From Variovorax sp. PBS-H4 (lineage in GTDB: Bacteria; Pseudomonadota; Gammaproteobacteria; Burkholderiales; Burkholderiaceae_C), in the NCBI RefSeq assembly GCF_901827205.1, contig NZ_LR594676.1:1-64000 (forward strand): 64,000 nucleotides of DNA, written 5' to 3'. Positions 25,752 to 36,746 of the stretch are shown one piece after another. Below the pieces are notes generated by a model. The model searched no databases and was not told where the DNA came from. It saw only the letters and a program-made list of their open reading frames with translations. The first letter of the stretch is position 1. Each line of letters begins with the position of its first letter. The translations under genes and the position numbers were made by a program.

Positions 25752-28700
25752 TCAGCTGTGCAGACCGGACTTGCGCGGTCGACGGGCCTGCAGCATGACT
25801 GCCCCGCCGAGGCCGAGCAGCAGGGCTGCGACGGTGAGCCAGGTCGCCAGGCTGACACCGGTGTGGGCCAGACCGCCGCCGGCGGTGCCCTTGGGCGGGT
25901 TCGGTGCCGGCACCACGGGTGCGGTGCCCTGCGTCGGGGTGACGGACACCGTCGAGGAGACCGGGCTGGTCGGCGTGACCGAGGTCGGCGGCTGCTCCGA
26001 CGAGGACGGCGACGGCGTCACCGGCGGCGGCGGCGGGAAGGTGTTGGTCACCGTGATGGCGACAACCTGCTCACCGACGACGAACTCGCCCGCCGGATCG
26101 ATCGAGGAGACGCCACCGTCGGTGTCGGTCTCCTCCGCGGTGCAGACCGTGCCGACCGGAACGTCGGTCAGGGTGATGACGGTGCCGTCCCGGGGCAGTT
26201 CGACCTCGACAGTGACCGGCTCGTCGGAGCCGGGTGCCGTGCAGGTGAGCGTCACCGGGAAGGTCTCGGCGTCACCGTGCTCATCGGCCGGGTTGGGGTC
26301 GACGATCACCTTGTGCAGCTCGATCGACGACAGGACCGCCTGGTAGGTGTTCGTGACCGTGACAGCGACACCTTCGGTGCCGACGACGAAGTCACCTTCG
26401 GGATCGATGGTGACCTGCGCACCGTTGGTGTCGTCCTCGGTCACCGAGCAGGTGGAGCCGAGGTAGATGCCGGGACGTTGACGACGGTGCCGTCGATGTC
26501 CAGCACGACCGGGAAGTCGATGGCTTCCTCTGCGCCGGGCCGGACACAGGACAGCGTGACCGGGGAACTCGGTGGCCCGTCCGGTTGCGGCCGGGGTCGG
26601 GTCGAGGACGACCTTGCGAAGATCGACCGAGGTCAGTCCGGGCTGGTAGGTGTTGGTCACGGTGATGCTGACCGGTTCGGTGTCGCCGATCACGAACGGG
26701 CTCGCCGGGGCGATGGTCACCGCGGCGCCGTTGGCGTCGGTCTCGTTGACCGAACACATGGCACCGACGGGGATGTCGTCGACGGTGACCTCTTCGCCGG
26801 AGATCGACAGCACGACCTCGTTGACGATCGGGGTGGCACTGCCGGCCGGGGTGCAGGTGAGGGTGACGGGGAACTCGGTGGCCCGGCCGGGGACGGACGG
26901 GGTCGGATCCACGACGACCTTGTGCAGGAGCACCGAGGTGTAGGCCTGCACGATGCCCTGATCGATGTTCAGATCCTGGCTGTTCGGTCCGAGAACGATC
27001 GGGTCGGTGGCCCCGGTGACCGGGTCACCGTCGGAATCGACCGCCGGGTCGTCGCCGGCGCCCTTGACCGTGAACGACTGCCCGGCCAGGAGAGCGGCAG
27101 GGTCGAACGTCACCGTGTAGGTGCCGGAAGCCAGACCAGCGAACAGGTACTTGCCCCGCCGCGTCAGTGGTGGTGGTCAGCGACACGGTGTTGCCGTCCA
27201 GATCCGTGCCGGTCAATGTCACCGGGAATTCGGCGAGGGGCAGCTCACCTTCGTCCTGGATGCCGTTGGCGTTGGTGTCATTCCAGACGTAGTCGCCGAT
27301 CGAGGAAGAAATGATGGTGATAGTGCGTGCTGCGGGGCCGACCGGCAGGGTGACACCGTTGGCGCGGCCCGGTGACGTTCTGGTAGACGTCCGCTGCGGA
27401 GTTGCCGGACGGGGTCATCACGATGGAGACGGTGAAGTTGTCGTCGGGGGTGAAGGCGCCGGGCCGCTGGAAACGCAGACCGGTCACCTCGGCCGCGGAG
27501 GCCGGGCATCTGTTGCGGTGCCGGTTCCGCTGGCGACAGTTCCGCCTGCGGGGGCGGTGCACCACACGGTGCTGCCGGTCGGGCTGTTGTGCTGCCCAGG
27601 GCGTCCAGCGACAGCATGGCTGGTGCGGTCTTGGTGTAGAGGATGGTGATGCTGTCACCGGCGGTCACCGCGGCCGAGGTGAGGGCTAGGGTGCCGGTGA
27701 AAGCTGGTGGTGCCGACGCGTTGGCGGGCAGCACGTCGATCACGTCGACATCACTGACTTCCAGCGGGGAGTCGATGTTGCCGAAGTCCACCGACCAGGT
27801 CAGGGTCCGCGGGGTGGTGACGCCCACCGGGTTGACCTCGACCACGCTCTGCGGGTGGACTTGGCGGATCTTGATTCCCGTGGGGGTGACGATCTCGATC
27901 TGCGCGCGTCGGTCCGGTTCGCTACGGCGACGGATCAACCGGGGAGCTGACGACCGTGGTATTGGTGTAGAGACCGGTTGCGGACGGTGCTGAGGATCTC
28001 GACGGTGTAGACGATCGGATCGATGCCGTGTTGACGGCGATCGGCCCGAGATCCCATCGGACGTAGGTCTGATCGGCAGCACAGGTCAACTGGGAGTCGA
28101 CCGGGGAACCGGCCTGCACCAGCACCGGGGTGATGGCTTCGCCCGAGGTTTCCCGCTTCGAGGACACGAACTGCTGATAGCGCGGAAGGCAGTCTTCGAC
28201 GATGACCGCCGGCGAGATCGCGGCGGACACGTCCTGCGGTCAGGGTCGGGTTGAGGCGGTAGTTCACCGTGGCGCCGGAGGAGTACTGCGGCACCGCGGT
28301 GTCGGTGAACTCGCTGGTAGTGGGGTTCTGCACGTACTTCTTGATGCGCGCGGTCGCTCACCGATGATCAACCGGTCACCCCAGGCGCCGGTATGGGTCG
28401 CCGGGGACGTAGTTGGAGTTCTCGTAGTTGGAAGACGGATCGGCCAGGATGCCGGCGAGGTCCTTGATGCCCTCGACCCGCTTGTAGGTTCCCCAGTTCC
28501 CGATGGGATCACCGAGTCCGCCTGCGGTGGAGCGCACGGTCTGGCCGATGGCCAAGTTGACGTACAGGAAGTCCCGGGGACCGGTGTAGTCGGAGGTGAA
28601 CCCGACCCGGACCCGGTTCACACCGCTGTACACATTTCCGGTCAGGACGGCTCCGGGACGGCGTCCGGAGTGCTGTACCAGGTGCCGGTGGTGCAGTCCG

Positions 28701-30788
28701 CGTCGGCGCCCGGCCCGGCCGGACCGGACGAGTACTCGATCTTCAGGTTCCGCAGATCCGACAGCGGGGCGGCATCAGAGACACCGTTGAAGAACAGCGA
28801 GATCCACGCAGCCTGACCGTTCGACGGTCGGCTGGTTTCCCCGTTCGCGCTCCCGACGTTGTTCAGCAGGGTCAGCCCCAGCTGGGTGTCGTCCCACACG
28901 TCGCAGCCGAAGTAGCTGCGGGAGAACTGAGTTCCCGAATTCGGGATACGCCGGTGGGGGAGAAGAACAGGTTGCTCTGCACCTGCTGGCCGGGGGATGA
29001 CAACGGTGTTGCCCTCGCGGACGTAGCTGGATCCAGGGGGTCCTTGCCAGGCTCCGAACCCGCCGTTGAAAGTCCCGGCGGGGGTGTTGTTCGGGGCTCC
29101 CCAGGGCGCGCTGAACCACTTGACGAAGCCTTCACCGCGCTGCAGCGCGATCGGGCCTTGCGGTTGTTGGTTGGCCAGCACCTCGCCGGCGTTGGGGTTA
29201 CCGGCGATGTCGTTGGCGACGATGTCGGTGTAGGTGTTCTCGGTCTGCAACGTCCAGGAGTTGCCGTTCGGGCTCTCCTCGCCCAGGTCCAGGATCGCAT
29301 CCAGGGGGATTTCCAGGTTGACCTGCACGGAGATGATGTAGCCACTGTCAGCCGGCAGAGCACTGTTGTTGCCGGACAGCGTCGGCACGGTGTAGCCAGT
29401 GGTGTCGGCGTTGGCGAACGAGATCTGCACCGGAGTGCCGACACCGCCCGGCTGCGTGCAGTCGATGGTGCCGGAGTTGCGCACAGCGTTCTTCACCGTG
29501 CTGTTGCCGCCGGAGCTCCAGGGCAAGGAGCCCCACAGATTCTGCACCCCTGAGCAGTTGTAGCGCGGTGCGTACTTGGCGAGGGCGGCCGCTTCCGAGC
29601 CAGCCTGCGCGATGGCATCTGCCCACACGGTGGCACCGAAGTAGGTGGCGGGGCTGATGTCGTCGACCAACGTGAACGGCGACGCCAACGGGCTGGTGCC
29701 CTTCGCCGCGTCCGGGGAGCTGAGGGTGAGCGGGTACTCGTACTGGGTGCACGAGCGCGTCGCGTCGAACGAGCACGGACGGTTCGTGGCATACAGCGGT
29801 CCGGTGTTGTCCGCCGCCGACAGGCCCCGCTTGGACACATCGAAGTTCGCCAGTGCGGACACCGTCTGCGTCACGGGTTCGACTGGGTGGCGGTGGTGAC
29901 CTGGTCACTGGTGGCGCTGGCCGTGATCGGTCCCATCGCGGCGCCGTTCGGCATCTCCGGTCGAACCTTGGCCAGGAAGTTGTAGTCCAGCGAGGTGCCC
30001 TGGGCCTGATCGGCGACCGGCAGGACACCGTCTGGGTGCCCAGCGCCTGGTAGGAACGTGGTGGTGACCGGAATGACCGGAGCGCCGAGGCTTGCGGGCG
30101 TCAGCGTGGATCCCGTCAGACAGAACGGTGGCAGCGACACCAGTTCCTGGCCCTGGGGCAGGGTGAAGGCAATGACCGGGTTGGTCTGGTCGCCGCCCTC
30201 GTAGTTGATGGCCACCGTGTAGTTGATGGTGTCGTTGGTGCGGATGATGTTGTTGGATCCGCTGGAGTCGTTACCCGGGTTGTCGTCAGCATCGAACGGA
30301 CCGGTGCCCGTCACCTGAGTGAGCTGCAACGTCAGCTCCGGCGCTAACGCAGCGGCTGCCACCTCCGCGACTCGGGCCTGAGCGTCCTGCTCGACCGGCG
30401 CCTGCGCCGCATCCTCCCCGATCTCCGAAACGATCGCCGCTTCCGGTTCAGAAGGCGAAGACGTGCTCGCGGACTCGCTGTCAGCAGTAGCGGGGGCCGT
30501 CGGATCGCTCACCTCGACACTGCTGCTGACCCCAGACGTCACCGCCTCAGCGGCCTCCGTCGAGACGCTGGCCTCCGCTGCGGTGGAAGCGGCCGGATCG
30601 GTCGGCTCGACGGTGTTGGCGGCCGCAGCGGGAACGACCAGGACCACCAGCGCGGTCAGGGCCAAAGCCAGGATCCGGCGCGACCGGCCGGGAGAGTCGA
30701 TGCTCGCTCGGTGAGCGGGCGTGGTCCGCACTATCGACTTCGCCCTCCGCCCTGACTGGGGTGGCGGCAATGGTCGTTCACGGCGCAT
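25752..30788 (-). pseudogene. Giant LAHTG surface protein, many frameshifts
   Basis: Pieces in all three frames form one ~1670-codon secreted protein. It starts at ATG 30788 (GGAGG upstream) with a signal peptide (MRRERPLPPP..., hydrophobic LALALTALVVLVVPAAAA). An acidic Ser/Thr stalk, a large adhesin-like region (30.3-27.2 kb) and three ~110-residue DUF5979-like repeats (each with HKV or RKV, DPxP and PVTLTC) follow. It ends LAHTG-TM-RRPRKSGLHS. Breaks include one C too few near 29874 (SNP to VTQ), one C too many near 28998 and a compensating loss near 28940. Others lie near 28645, 28380, 28220, 27960, 27400, 27150 and 26480-26570. The encoded protein is still coherent, so the gene is newly dead or the sequence has errors. 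Confidence 0.8.
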
Positions 30789-31487
30789 GGTGGTCCTCCG
30801 GGTAGGAAATGGAAGGTGTTCCTGAAGGGCAGACGTCCGAGTGATGCGCTTGTCACGCGACTCCCGAAGAAACTTCGAGAAAACCTGCCGCGCCCCATCC
30901 GGCTCTAACCCGGCGTCATCATACGCACAGGGCGAGGCCCTTATAGCCCACTCCAGCGGGTGGATATTTCGCACAAGGGAACAGTGTGACGCCTCAAGAG
31001 CACGGCGCGATGGTAGAGCGATCCTAGCTCTCTGCTCGTCGAAACAGGTTGCTGTGCAACATGTCTTGTACCCCAATCCGACAGTGACCATCAGGGGAGA
31101 AGGTCTCGAGAGCGGCCGCTCCATGCCACTCGAACGGCTATCGATGCACACTTTCAGGTGTTGCTACTGAAAGCGGGAGCGTATGGCTTTCGATACATCT
31201 CCCTATCGCGTCAAACCACTGGTAGATCGCGGCGCTTATAGGACATCTCTTTCACTGATGGAAGGGCCGCGGACCTAGTTCATACCATTTTTCATACTCG
31301 GAAGGCCCAGGATGTCTTGGGCTTCGGTGAAGTTTTTGCCGCTGCTCCGAATGGGACTGAAGCGGCGCGGCATACTGATGTCGTCGCTGGGTGCCGTCCG
31401 TCCGGCGTCACCTGGCGCTTGTTCTGTCCAAGTCGGGAGGCTCTGCGCGCCCGTTCTCGGCGCGTCGCCATCTGATGGCAGTGAAGG
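30789..31487. other. Intergenic region between surface gene and LuxR gene
   Basis: About 700 bases, divergent promoters expected. It is less GC-rich than its surroundings in parts (31180-31310). I see no gene with a ribosome site and no strong hairpin. Confidence 0.4.
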
Positions 31488-34088
31488 ATGAAGATGTCTG
31501 ATCCCAGAATCTGGGCGGTGCCTCGACTGCCTCGAGGGCTCCTGGATCGACCGCAGGTTGAGAAACTGCTCGGCAGCGACGCCGTGATCCACGTGGTTCA
31601 CGGACCCGCAGGGGCAGGCAAGACCACGGTGGTGGCCCAATGGGCGCATGGACTCGCGGATCCGGTCGCTTGGGTTTCGGTGCACCCGGGCAACGCTTCC
31701 CGACACGTGTTCTGGCGCGATGCCGCCACTGCCGTGATCAGGTCCTTCTCGGACTATCCCGCCGTCGATCCCCACAGCCGAGAGCCTGCGTGGGACGCCG
31801 CAGCCGAGATCGATGCCTTGATGACGTTCTTGCGATCTTGTCCGTCCTTGGTCCTGGTGATCGACGGGGCACATCTCATCGAGGATGAGGCAGTCTTCGC
31901 CGATCTGACCGAGTTGGTGACCTCGAGCCGGTCGCTGCGTGTGGTGGTCACCACCCGCGCACACCTGTCGCTCATGGGCTCTGGGGTGCAGGTGCAGATG
32001 GACGTCGATGTCATCGGCCCCGAGTCGCTCGTCCTGCAGCCCGAGGAGACCGCGCAGATCCTGGCTGCAGCTGGACCGGCAGTCTCCGACCACATCGACC
32101 AGGCAGCTCATCGGGCTGCTGGGGGATCGATCCTTGCGGCGCGGCTGATCGCGGCCACGGTGCACTCGCGCACCGACAGGGGTTCCGAGACCGACAGACC
32201 GGGGCTTGCCGCAGCCGGGGAAGAGTACCTACGAAAGGTGTTGCGACAGGTTCCCGACGACGGCCGGCTCGTGGACTTCATGTTGCTGACGTCAACTGCC
32301 GATACCCTCCCGCCCCCGCTCGCGCAGGTCCTGGTTCCAACCGCAGACGTGTCCCACCTGCTCCGCGTGCTCGAGGACGTCGGGGGTGGGATGGCCGGCC
32401 ACGTCGAAGCCGACGGCACCTTCGTCTACCACCCGTTGTTGCGGGAGGGTCTTCGAGCGCGCCTCCGCAGATCCCGACCCGCCGATCTGTACCGGCTCAG
32501 GGCACTGGTCGCACAGTGGGAACTGGAGCACGGCGATGCGTTTCGTGCCTTCGACATCGCGGTGGAGATCGACGATCTGGCCTTCGCCTGCCACGTCGCC
32601 AAGCGCACGTGGCTGGACATCCTGCGGTTTCATGCTGACGGCATCATCCGGGCGACCAACGGGATCAAGATCTGGCGGCTGCAGCAGTACCCCCTCCTGT
32701 CCACGCTGATGGCCGCAGCTCACAACACCCGAGCCGGGGGCCGCTTTCGAGCGATGGAGTACTTCGCAGCCGCCGCCCTGGGCTCACGTATCCACCACAA
32801 AACCCTGAACACGGTGGACCGGATCATCCTGACCACGTTGGAAGGATCGGTCCTACGGGTCAGCGGCAACGTCAACCGGGCGCTCACACCGGCGCGCAAA
32901 GCAATGTTACTGATCGATCACGCCGACCCGGACACTCTCGACGAGCTGGGCGAGCTCCTCCCGGCCCTGCTCGCCAACAACGGCGTCACCTTCCTCAGCC
33001 ACTCCAGGTACACCGACGCCATGCACGCCTTCGAGTCGGCGGCCACCGCCGCGGCCGCCTCGACCCGACCGCGGGCACCTCTGCATCCCTTGGCGCTGAA
33101 GGCCGGCACGGCCGCGCTTGCCGGCGACCTGGATCACGCCCGCACATTGGTCGACTTCCCGCACCAGACGACTTTCCCAGCAAAGGAAGTGGGCACCTAC
33201 CTGGCCACCCTTTACCACGTCGCCAGAACGGTCCTCTTCATGGAGACCTTCGACTTCACCGCTGCCGCAGCAGAACTCGACCTGCTCGACGACGAACTAC
33301 CGACCAACGAACACCGCGGCTTGTTGCTCCACCTTCGAGCTCTGACTGTCGCAGGTGCCGGCGACCCGCTTCGGGCAGCCCACCTCCTGCGCCAATCAAC
33401 AGTTGTCGACCCCGCACTTCGCAGACTTGCTGCCCCCGCCTTGGCCCAACTCCACGCGACGTCGGCAGTGCTGTTCACCCTCGCCGATCACGTCGACCAC
33501 GCTCAGACGGCACTGGACGCGATCCCCCGCCGGTGGCGCGACCACGTCCAAGTACAGACCGCACTGGCGGCACTGCACCGAGGCCACTCTGCATCTGCTG
33601 AGGCCATTCTGGCCCGCCAGACCCCGGCCGAACCGACCACACGAGGGCAGGCGGAGCGAGACCTGCTGTCCGCAATCCTGTTCTGGCGCGCGGGTCGAGC
33701 TGCCACCGCCCGTCACCACTTCACCGCCGCGGCCGTCGCGCTCACCAGCACCAGGATGCGACTTCCCGTTCTTTTCCTGCCTGCAGACGACCTGTCAGCC
33801 CTCCGAGAGGCGTTCCCCGACCCCGCATTTGAGCGACTGCTCGGCGCCGGCATCCCTCTCATAGCACCCCCCCTGATGACCGCCGCGCGGTTGACCCCAC
33901 GTGAACGCCTAGTCATGACGTACCTGGCTCGACACCTGACGGCCTCCCAGATCGCTGCTGAGCTGCACGTTTCGGTCCACACCATCAAATCTCAGATGAA
34001 CAGCGCCTACCGCAAGCTCGGCGCCCGACGACGCGAAGAAGCCGTTCGAGAGGCAACTCGACTCGGCCTCATCGGACGAGGCGAGTAG
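31488..34088 (+). CDS. LuxR-family regulator with STAND ATPase (MalT-like)
   Basis: An 866-residue protein. The N-terminal ATPase has Walker A HGPAGAGKTT (38-47) and a Walker B-like LVLVIDGAH near residue 125. The middle is a long helical, TPR-like sensor region. The C-terminal ~65 residues are a LuxR HTH (LTPRERLVMTYLARHLTASQ, then IAAELHVSVHTIKSQMNSAY). The order matches MalT/LAL regulators, which bind an inducer and then activate promoters. It is divergent from the giant surface gene, a possible target. The start is ATG 31488 or the second ATG at 31494. Confidence 0.9.
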   Translation: MKMSDPRIWAVPRLPRGLLDRPQVEKLLGSDAVIHVVHGPAGAGKTTVVAQWAHGLADPVAWVSVHPGNASRHVFWRDAATAVIRSFSDYPAVDPHSREPAWDAAAEIDALMTFLRSCPSLVLVIDGAHLIEDEAVFADLTELVTSSRSLRVVVTTRAHLSLMGSGVQVQMDVDVIGPESLVLQPEETAQILAAAGPAVSDHIDQAAHRAAGGSILAARLIAATVHSRTDRGSETDRPGLAAAGEEYLRKVLRQVPDDGRLVDFMLLTSTADTLPPPLAQVLVPTADVSHLLRVLEDVGGGMAGHVEADGTFVYHPLLREGLRARLRRSRPADLYRLRALVAQWELEHGDAFRAFDIAVEIDDLAFACHVAKRTWLDILRFHADGIIRATNGIKIWRLQQYPLLSTLMAAAHNTRAGGRFRAMEYFAAAALGSRIHHKTLNTVDRIILTTLEGSVLRVSGNVNRALTPARKAMLLIDHADPDTLDELGELLPALLANNGVTFLSHSRYTDAMHAFESAATAAAASTRPRAPLHPLALKAGTAALAGDLDHARTLVDFPHQTTFPAKEVGTYLATLYHVARTVLFMETFDFTAAAAELDLLDDELPTNEHRGLLLHLRALTVAGAGDPLRAAHLLRQSTVVDPALRRLAAPALAQLHATSAVLFTLADHVDHAQTALDAIPRRWRDHVQVQTALAALHRGHSASAEAILARQTPAEPTTRGQAERDLLSAILFWRAGRAATARHHFTAAAVALTSTRMRLPVLFLPADDLSALREAFPDPAFERLLGAGIPLIAPPLMTAARLTPRERLVMTYLARHLTASQIAAELHVSVHTIKSQMNSAYRKLGARRREEAVREATRLGLIGRGE

Positions 34089-34152
34089 GTCCCCACCTGT
34101 GACCGGCCCGCGAAGGGGCCGACACCGAGCCGGCCCCCTTCCCGCATCGTCT

Positions 34153-34206
34153 AAACGGACACCACAGCAGAAATCACTCGAAAACGACTGTGGTGTTGGA
34201 CCGTTT
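34153..34206. other. Interrupted inverted repeat
   Basis: AAACGG-ACACCACAG (34153-34167) pairs with CTGTGGTGT-TGGA-CCGTTT (34188-34206), leaving a four-base bulge, and a T run follows. It lies after the LuxR gene and before the DUF3159 gene. It could be a terminator for the former or an operator for the latter. Confidence 0.5.
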
Positions 34207-34278
34207 TCGGCCCCACGTCGTTGATCATCATCGATGGCCGGTCGGCTGTAGGGAGTCCGGAGCAACGAAGGCAAGGTC

Positions 34279-34959
34279 ATGACAGGTAGCGAGCGGCTGG
34301 CAATCCCATGGGAGCGTGTAGGCGGTCCGATGGGGATCGTGCGGACAGCTCTGCCGATGGTCGCCTTCGTCGTGACATCTGCAATCGGCGGAATCACCTG
34401 GGGCGTCTCAGTTTCGGTGCTGACTGCGTTGGCGCTGGGGGTGGCCCAGTTCGTCCGCAAACGATCAATGACGTCACCGGCGCTGGGACTGCTGGCCGTG
34501 TCGTTGGCGTCCCTGGTCGCGCTACTGACAGGCGATCGCCGCGACTACTTCTCGATCGGCATATGGATGGCCCTGGGTGGGGCGGTTCTCATGGTTGCGT
34601 CCATCCTGGTGCGATGGCCGCTGGTGGGCGTGGTGTGGGAATTCTTGCGTGGTGGCGGACTGGCCTGGCGGAAGGACCGTTCAGCTGTGCGCAGGTACAG
34701 CTGGGCTGGACTCATCTGGATCGGTATCTACCTGTCCCGCTTCAGCGTGCAGCTCGCCCTCTACGAGGCCGATCAGGTGGCATGGCTGTCGGCGAGCCGG
34801 ATCGTGATGGGTTGGCCACTGTTCGCCGCCGGCGTGTTCGCGACGGCCGTCTTCCTCTGGCGCAGCGAGAACCGTTCGCGGAAGCAAAGACTTGCTGGGA
34901 CCCCTCCCCGCCAGGAACCGACCAGTTCTGCCGTGACGGGCCCGGCCGGAGAAGTCTGA
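34279..34959 (+). CDS. DUF3159 membrane protein
   Basis: A 226-residue membrane protein with about six TM helices. It matches DUF3159, a family of actinobacterial inner-membrane proteins. Key segments are ALPMVAFVVTSAIGGITWGV, ASILVRWPLVGVVWEFLRG, WRKDRSAVRRYSWAGLIW, and LYEADQVAWLSASRIVMGWP. The function of the family is not established. The tail after residue 195 is charged and disordered. It stands alone between non-coding gaps. Confidence 0.85.
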   Translation: MTGSERLAIPWERVGGPMGIVRTALPMVAFVVTSAIGGITWGVSVSVLTALALGVAQFVRKRSMTSPALGLLAVSLASLVALLTGDRRDYFSIGIWMALGGAVLMVASILVRWPLVGVVWEFLRGGGLAWRKDRSAVRRYSWAGLIWIGIYLSRFSVQLALYEADQVAWLSASRIVMGWPLFAAGVFATAVFLWRSENRSRKQRLAGTPPRQEPTSSAVTGPAGEV

Positions 34960-35441
34960 TCAAAGTGCGGGGCTGGCAGACCGCCTACTCCGAACTAGCG
35001 GCGCACTAACCGACTGCTGGGGATCGACCGCGCGCACCAAGTACCCCGAACGCGCCGGTGCCACTTAGATCTGTCGCCCACCGGCTTCGGTTTCAGCCGC
35101 TGATACGTTCGCGAGCGCGATAGCCGACTATGTCGGTCAACGAGGCTTGCAACACGCGGTCCACCGTTCGGCCGGCGCTGCTAGCCCTGTGGCTCGGTGA
35201 GTGGAAAGATCTCGGTCCCGTTCTCCAGAAGACCGTCAATGGAATCGCAAGCGGTGTCAGGTGCGGACGAGCCAACGGGCCCGAACGAATCGCCAGCCGG
35301 TGAAAGTGACCCAGCACCGTCAAGTTGTCACGCCGGTGAAGTCGCGCTGGTCGCTGGACCGGGAGATCCGTTTCCGCGAGCGGGCTTGATCAGTCGCGCA
35401 ACCGGCCCGCCGAGCGGGTGAGCGTGTGGTGTCATCGAGGG
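34960..35441. other. Non-coding stretch before lipoprotein gene
   Basis: About 480 bases. A minus-strand frame near 35093-35200 reads DRVLQASLTDIVGYRARERI and might be the tail of a lost gene, but nothing else supports it. Confidence 0.3.
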
Positions 35442-36548
35442 ATGAGATCCACGTCCAGTCGTTCGCTGTCCGTTGCGTTGTTGGCGCTGTTGGTGGCCGG
35501 GTGCACGTCGGCCTCTGGTGATGGGGAGTCTGAAGAGGGGTCGCCAGCTGTGGAGAGCGGGTTGCCGCTGTCGGACAACATGAGGGCGGCCCTGGCCGCT
35601 ATCCCAGCAGACCAAACCCGGTTCATGGTCACTGATCTACAGGCCGCACGAAGCCGCTGGGGTGTGGGCAACCTCGACGGAACCGCAGCAAAAGACTCAC
35701 CCGAGGTGACCGCCTGGCAGGAACGCAGTCTCAACAGCGCCGCCGTGGGCGAGCTGGGCGACTACACGCTCCCGATGCTGCAGGAATGGGGGTGGAACAC
35801 CTTCGATGTCCAGTGGGAGGCCACCCTGTTCGGGGACCGTCCCGTTTCGGTGCTGAAACTCCGCGATGACATTGATATGGCCGTGGTCACCGACTCTCTC
35901 GAACAGGCCTACCTCGTCGACGGACCTCCAGAGCGGCCGCACTACCGCTTCGATCGGACCACCGGGGCATCAATCATGCCGTTCCTCGAGGCCACCGTGC
36001 TGCCAGAGCACAAGCTGATCGTCACCGGTGGCGCCCCGGAAGAGGTCCTGGCGGTGTTCGACGGCAATGCTCCCTCGGTTGCCTCGCTACCCGAGGAGAA
36101 ACCGTGGGCGGAGCTGACCATGACACCGGAGGTGATGCAGGTGCGTACCGGGGGCGATGCCTGTACCGATCCCGTGGCCGGCACCCTGGGCCAACGAGCC
36201 TCCGCAGACCAACGCGCTCAACTCGAGCAGAAACTCCTCGACCTGCAACAGCTTGCTCGGCCGGTGACGATCGTCCATGCGCTGCAAGACGAGTCGACAG
36301 CCGTCATCCTCGCCGGCTACTCCGATCCGCAAGATGCTGCCGCAGACCTGCACGCGCGGCGCACGCTGCTCACTGAAGGCCAGTCCACCCAAGCCGAGCG
36401 CCCCTACACCGACCTGCTCCCCACCATCGACATCGCCGCCGAAGGCAAGGACCTCGTGTACAGCGTCTCCGGAACCGGCACCGCCCGCCTGACACTGCAG
36501 ATGTCCCAAACCCAGGACGACCCGTGGGCCTACTGCGGAACCGGTTGA
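35442..36548 (+). CDS. Lipoprotein of unknown function
   Basis: A 368-residue exported lipoprotein. The signal ends LLVAGC (Cys ~20), followed by an acidic Ser/Gly linker. The mature part repeats an alpha-beta pattern (IPADQTRFMVTDLQAARSRW, then ATLFGDRPVSVLKLRDDIDM, then ATVLPEHKLIVTGGAPEEVL) and ends in a Thr/Gln-rich sheet. I do not recognise the family. The ATG at 35442 has GAGGG upstream. It is followed on the same strand by the LAATG protein at 36747. Confidence 0.75.
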   Translation: MRSTSSRSLSVALLALLVAGCTSASGDGESEEGSPAVESGLPLSDNMRAALAAIPADQTRFMVTDLQAARSRWGVGNLDGTAAKDSPEVTAWQERSLNSAAVGELGDYTLPMLQEWGWNTFDVQWEATLFGDRPVSVLKLRDDIDMAVVTDSLEQAYLVDGPPERPHYRFDRTTGASIMPFLEATVLPEHKLIVTGGAPEEVLAVFDGNAPSVASLPEEKPWAELTMTPEVMQVRTGGDACTDPVAGTLGQRASADQRAQLEQKLLDLQQLARPVTIVHALQDESTAVILAGYSDPQDAAADLHARRTLLTEGQSTQAERPYTDLLPTIDIAAEGKDLVYSVSGTGTARLTLQMSQTQDDPWAYCGTG

Positions 36549-36704
36549 GCCGTCACAGCTTCGCGTCATGCCCTGGGCGAACCCATCCGCATCGACTCTT
36601 GGTAACGCCAACCCCCGCGGCAGGTTCGCGTGGCCACGCGCAACGATTGCGTCGCAAAGTTGGGCCTTTCGCGTGACGGGGCCGCACCTTCGTCGTCTCC
36701 ACTT

Positions 36705-36722
36705 CGAAGCCGTCCGGCTTCG
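36705..36722. promoter_or_regulatory. Short perfect palindrome in the leader of surface gene 36747
   Basis: CGAAGCCG-TC-CGGCTTCG, 25 bases before the ATG. It could be an operator or a leader hairpin. Confidence 0.4.
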
Positions 36723-36746
36723 TCCCCGTACCCGAAAGTTTCCGCC

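Noticed and set aside
29874..29880. Phase variation by a homopolymer switch in the giant surface gene
   Set aside because: The run has only three or four C and there are many other breaks, so switching one run would not restore the protein.
30841..31170. 109-codon plus-strand frame in the gap before the LuxR gene
   Set aside because: No ribosome site, Arg/Ser-rich composition, and it spans the expected divergent promoters.
35093..35323. 76-codon minus-strand frame with DRVLQASLTDIVGYRARERI as a transposase tail
   Set aside because: The match is only an impression. No IS ends or further transposase motifs are nearby.
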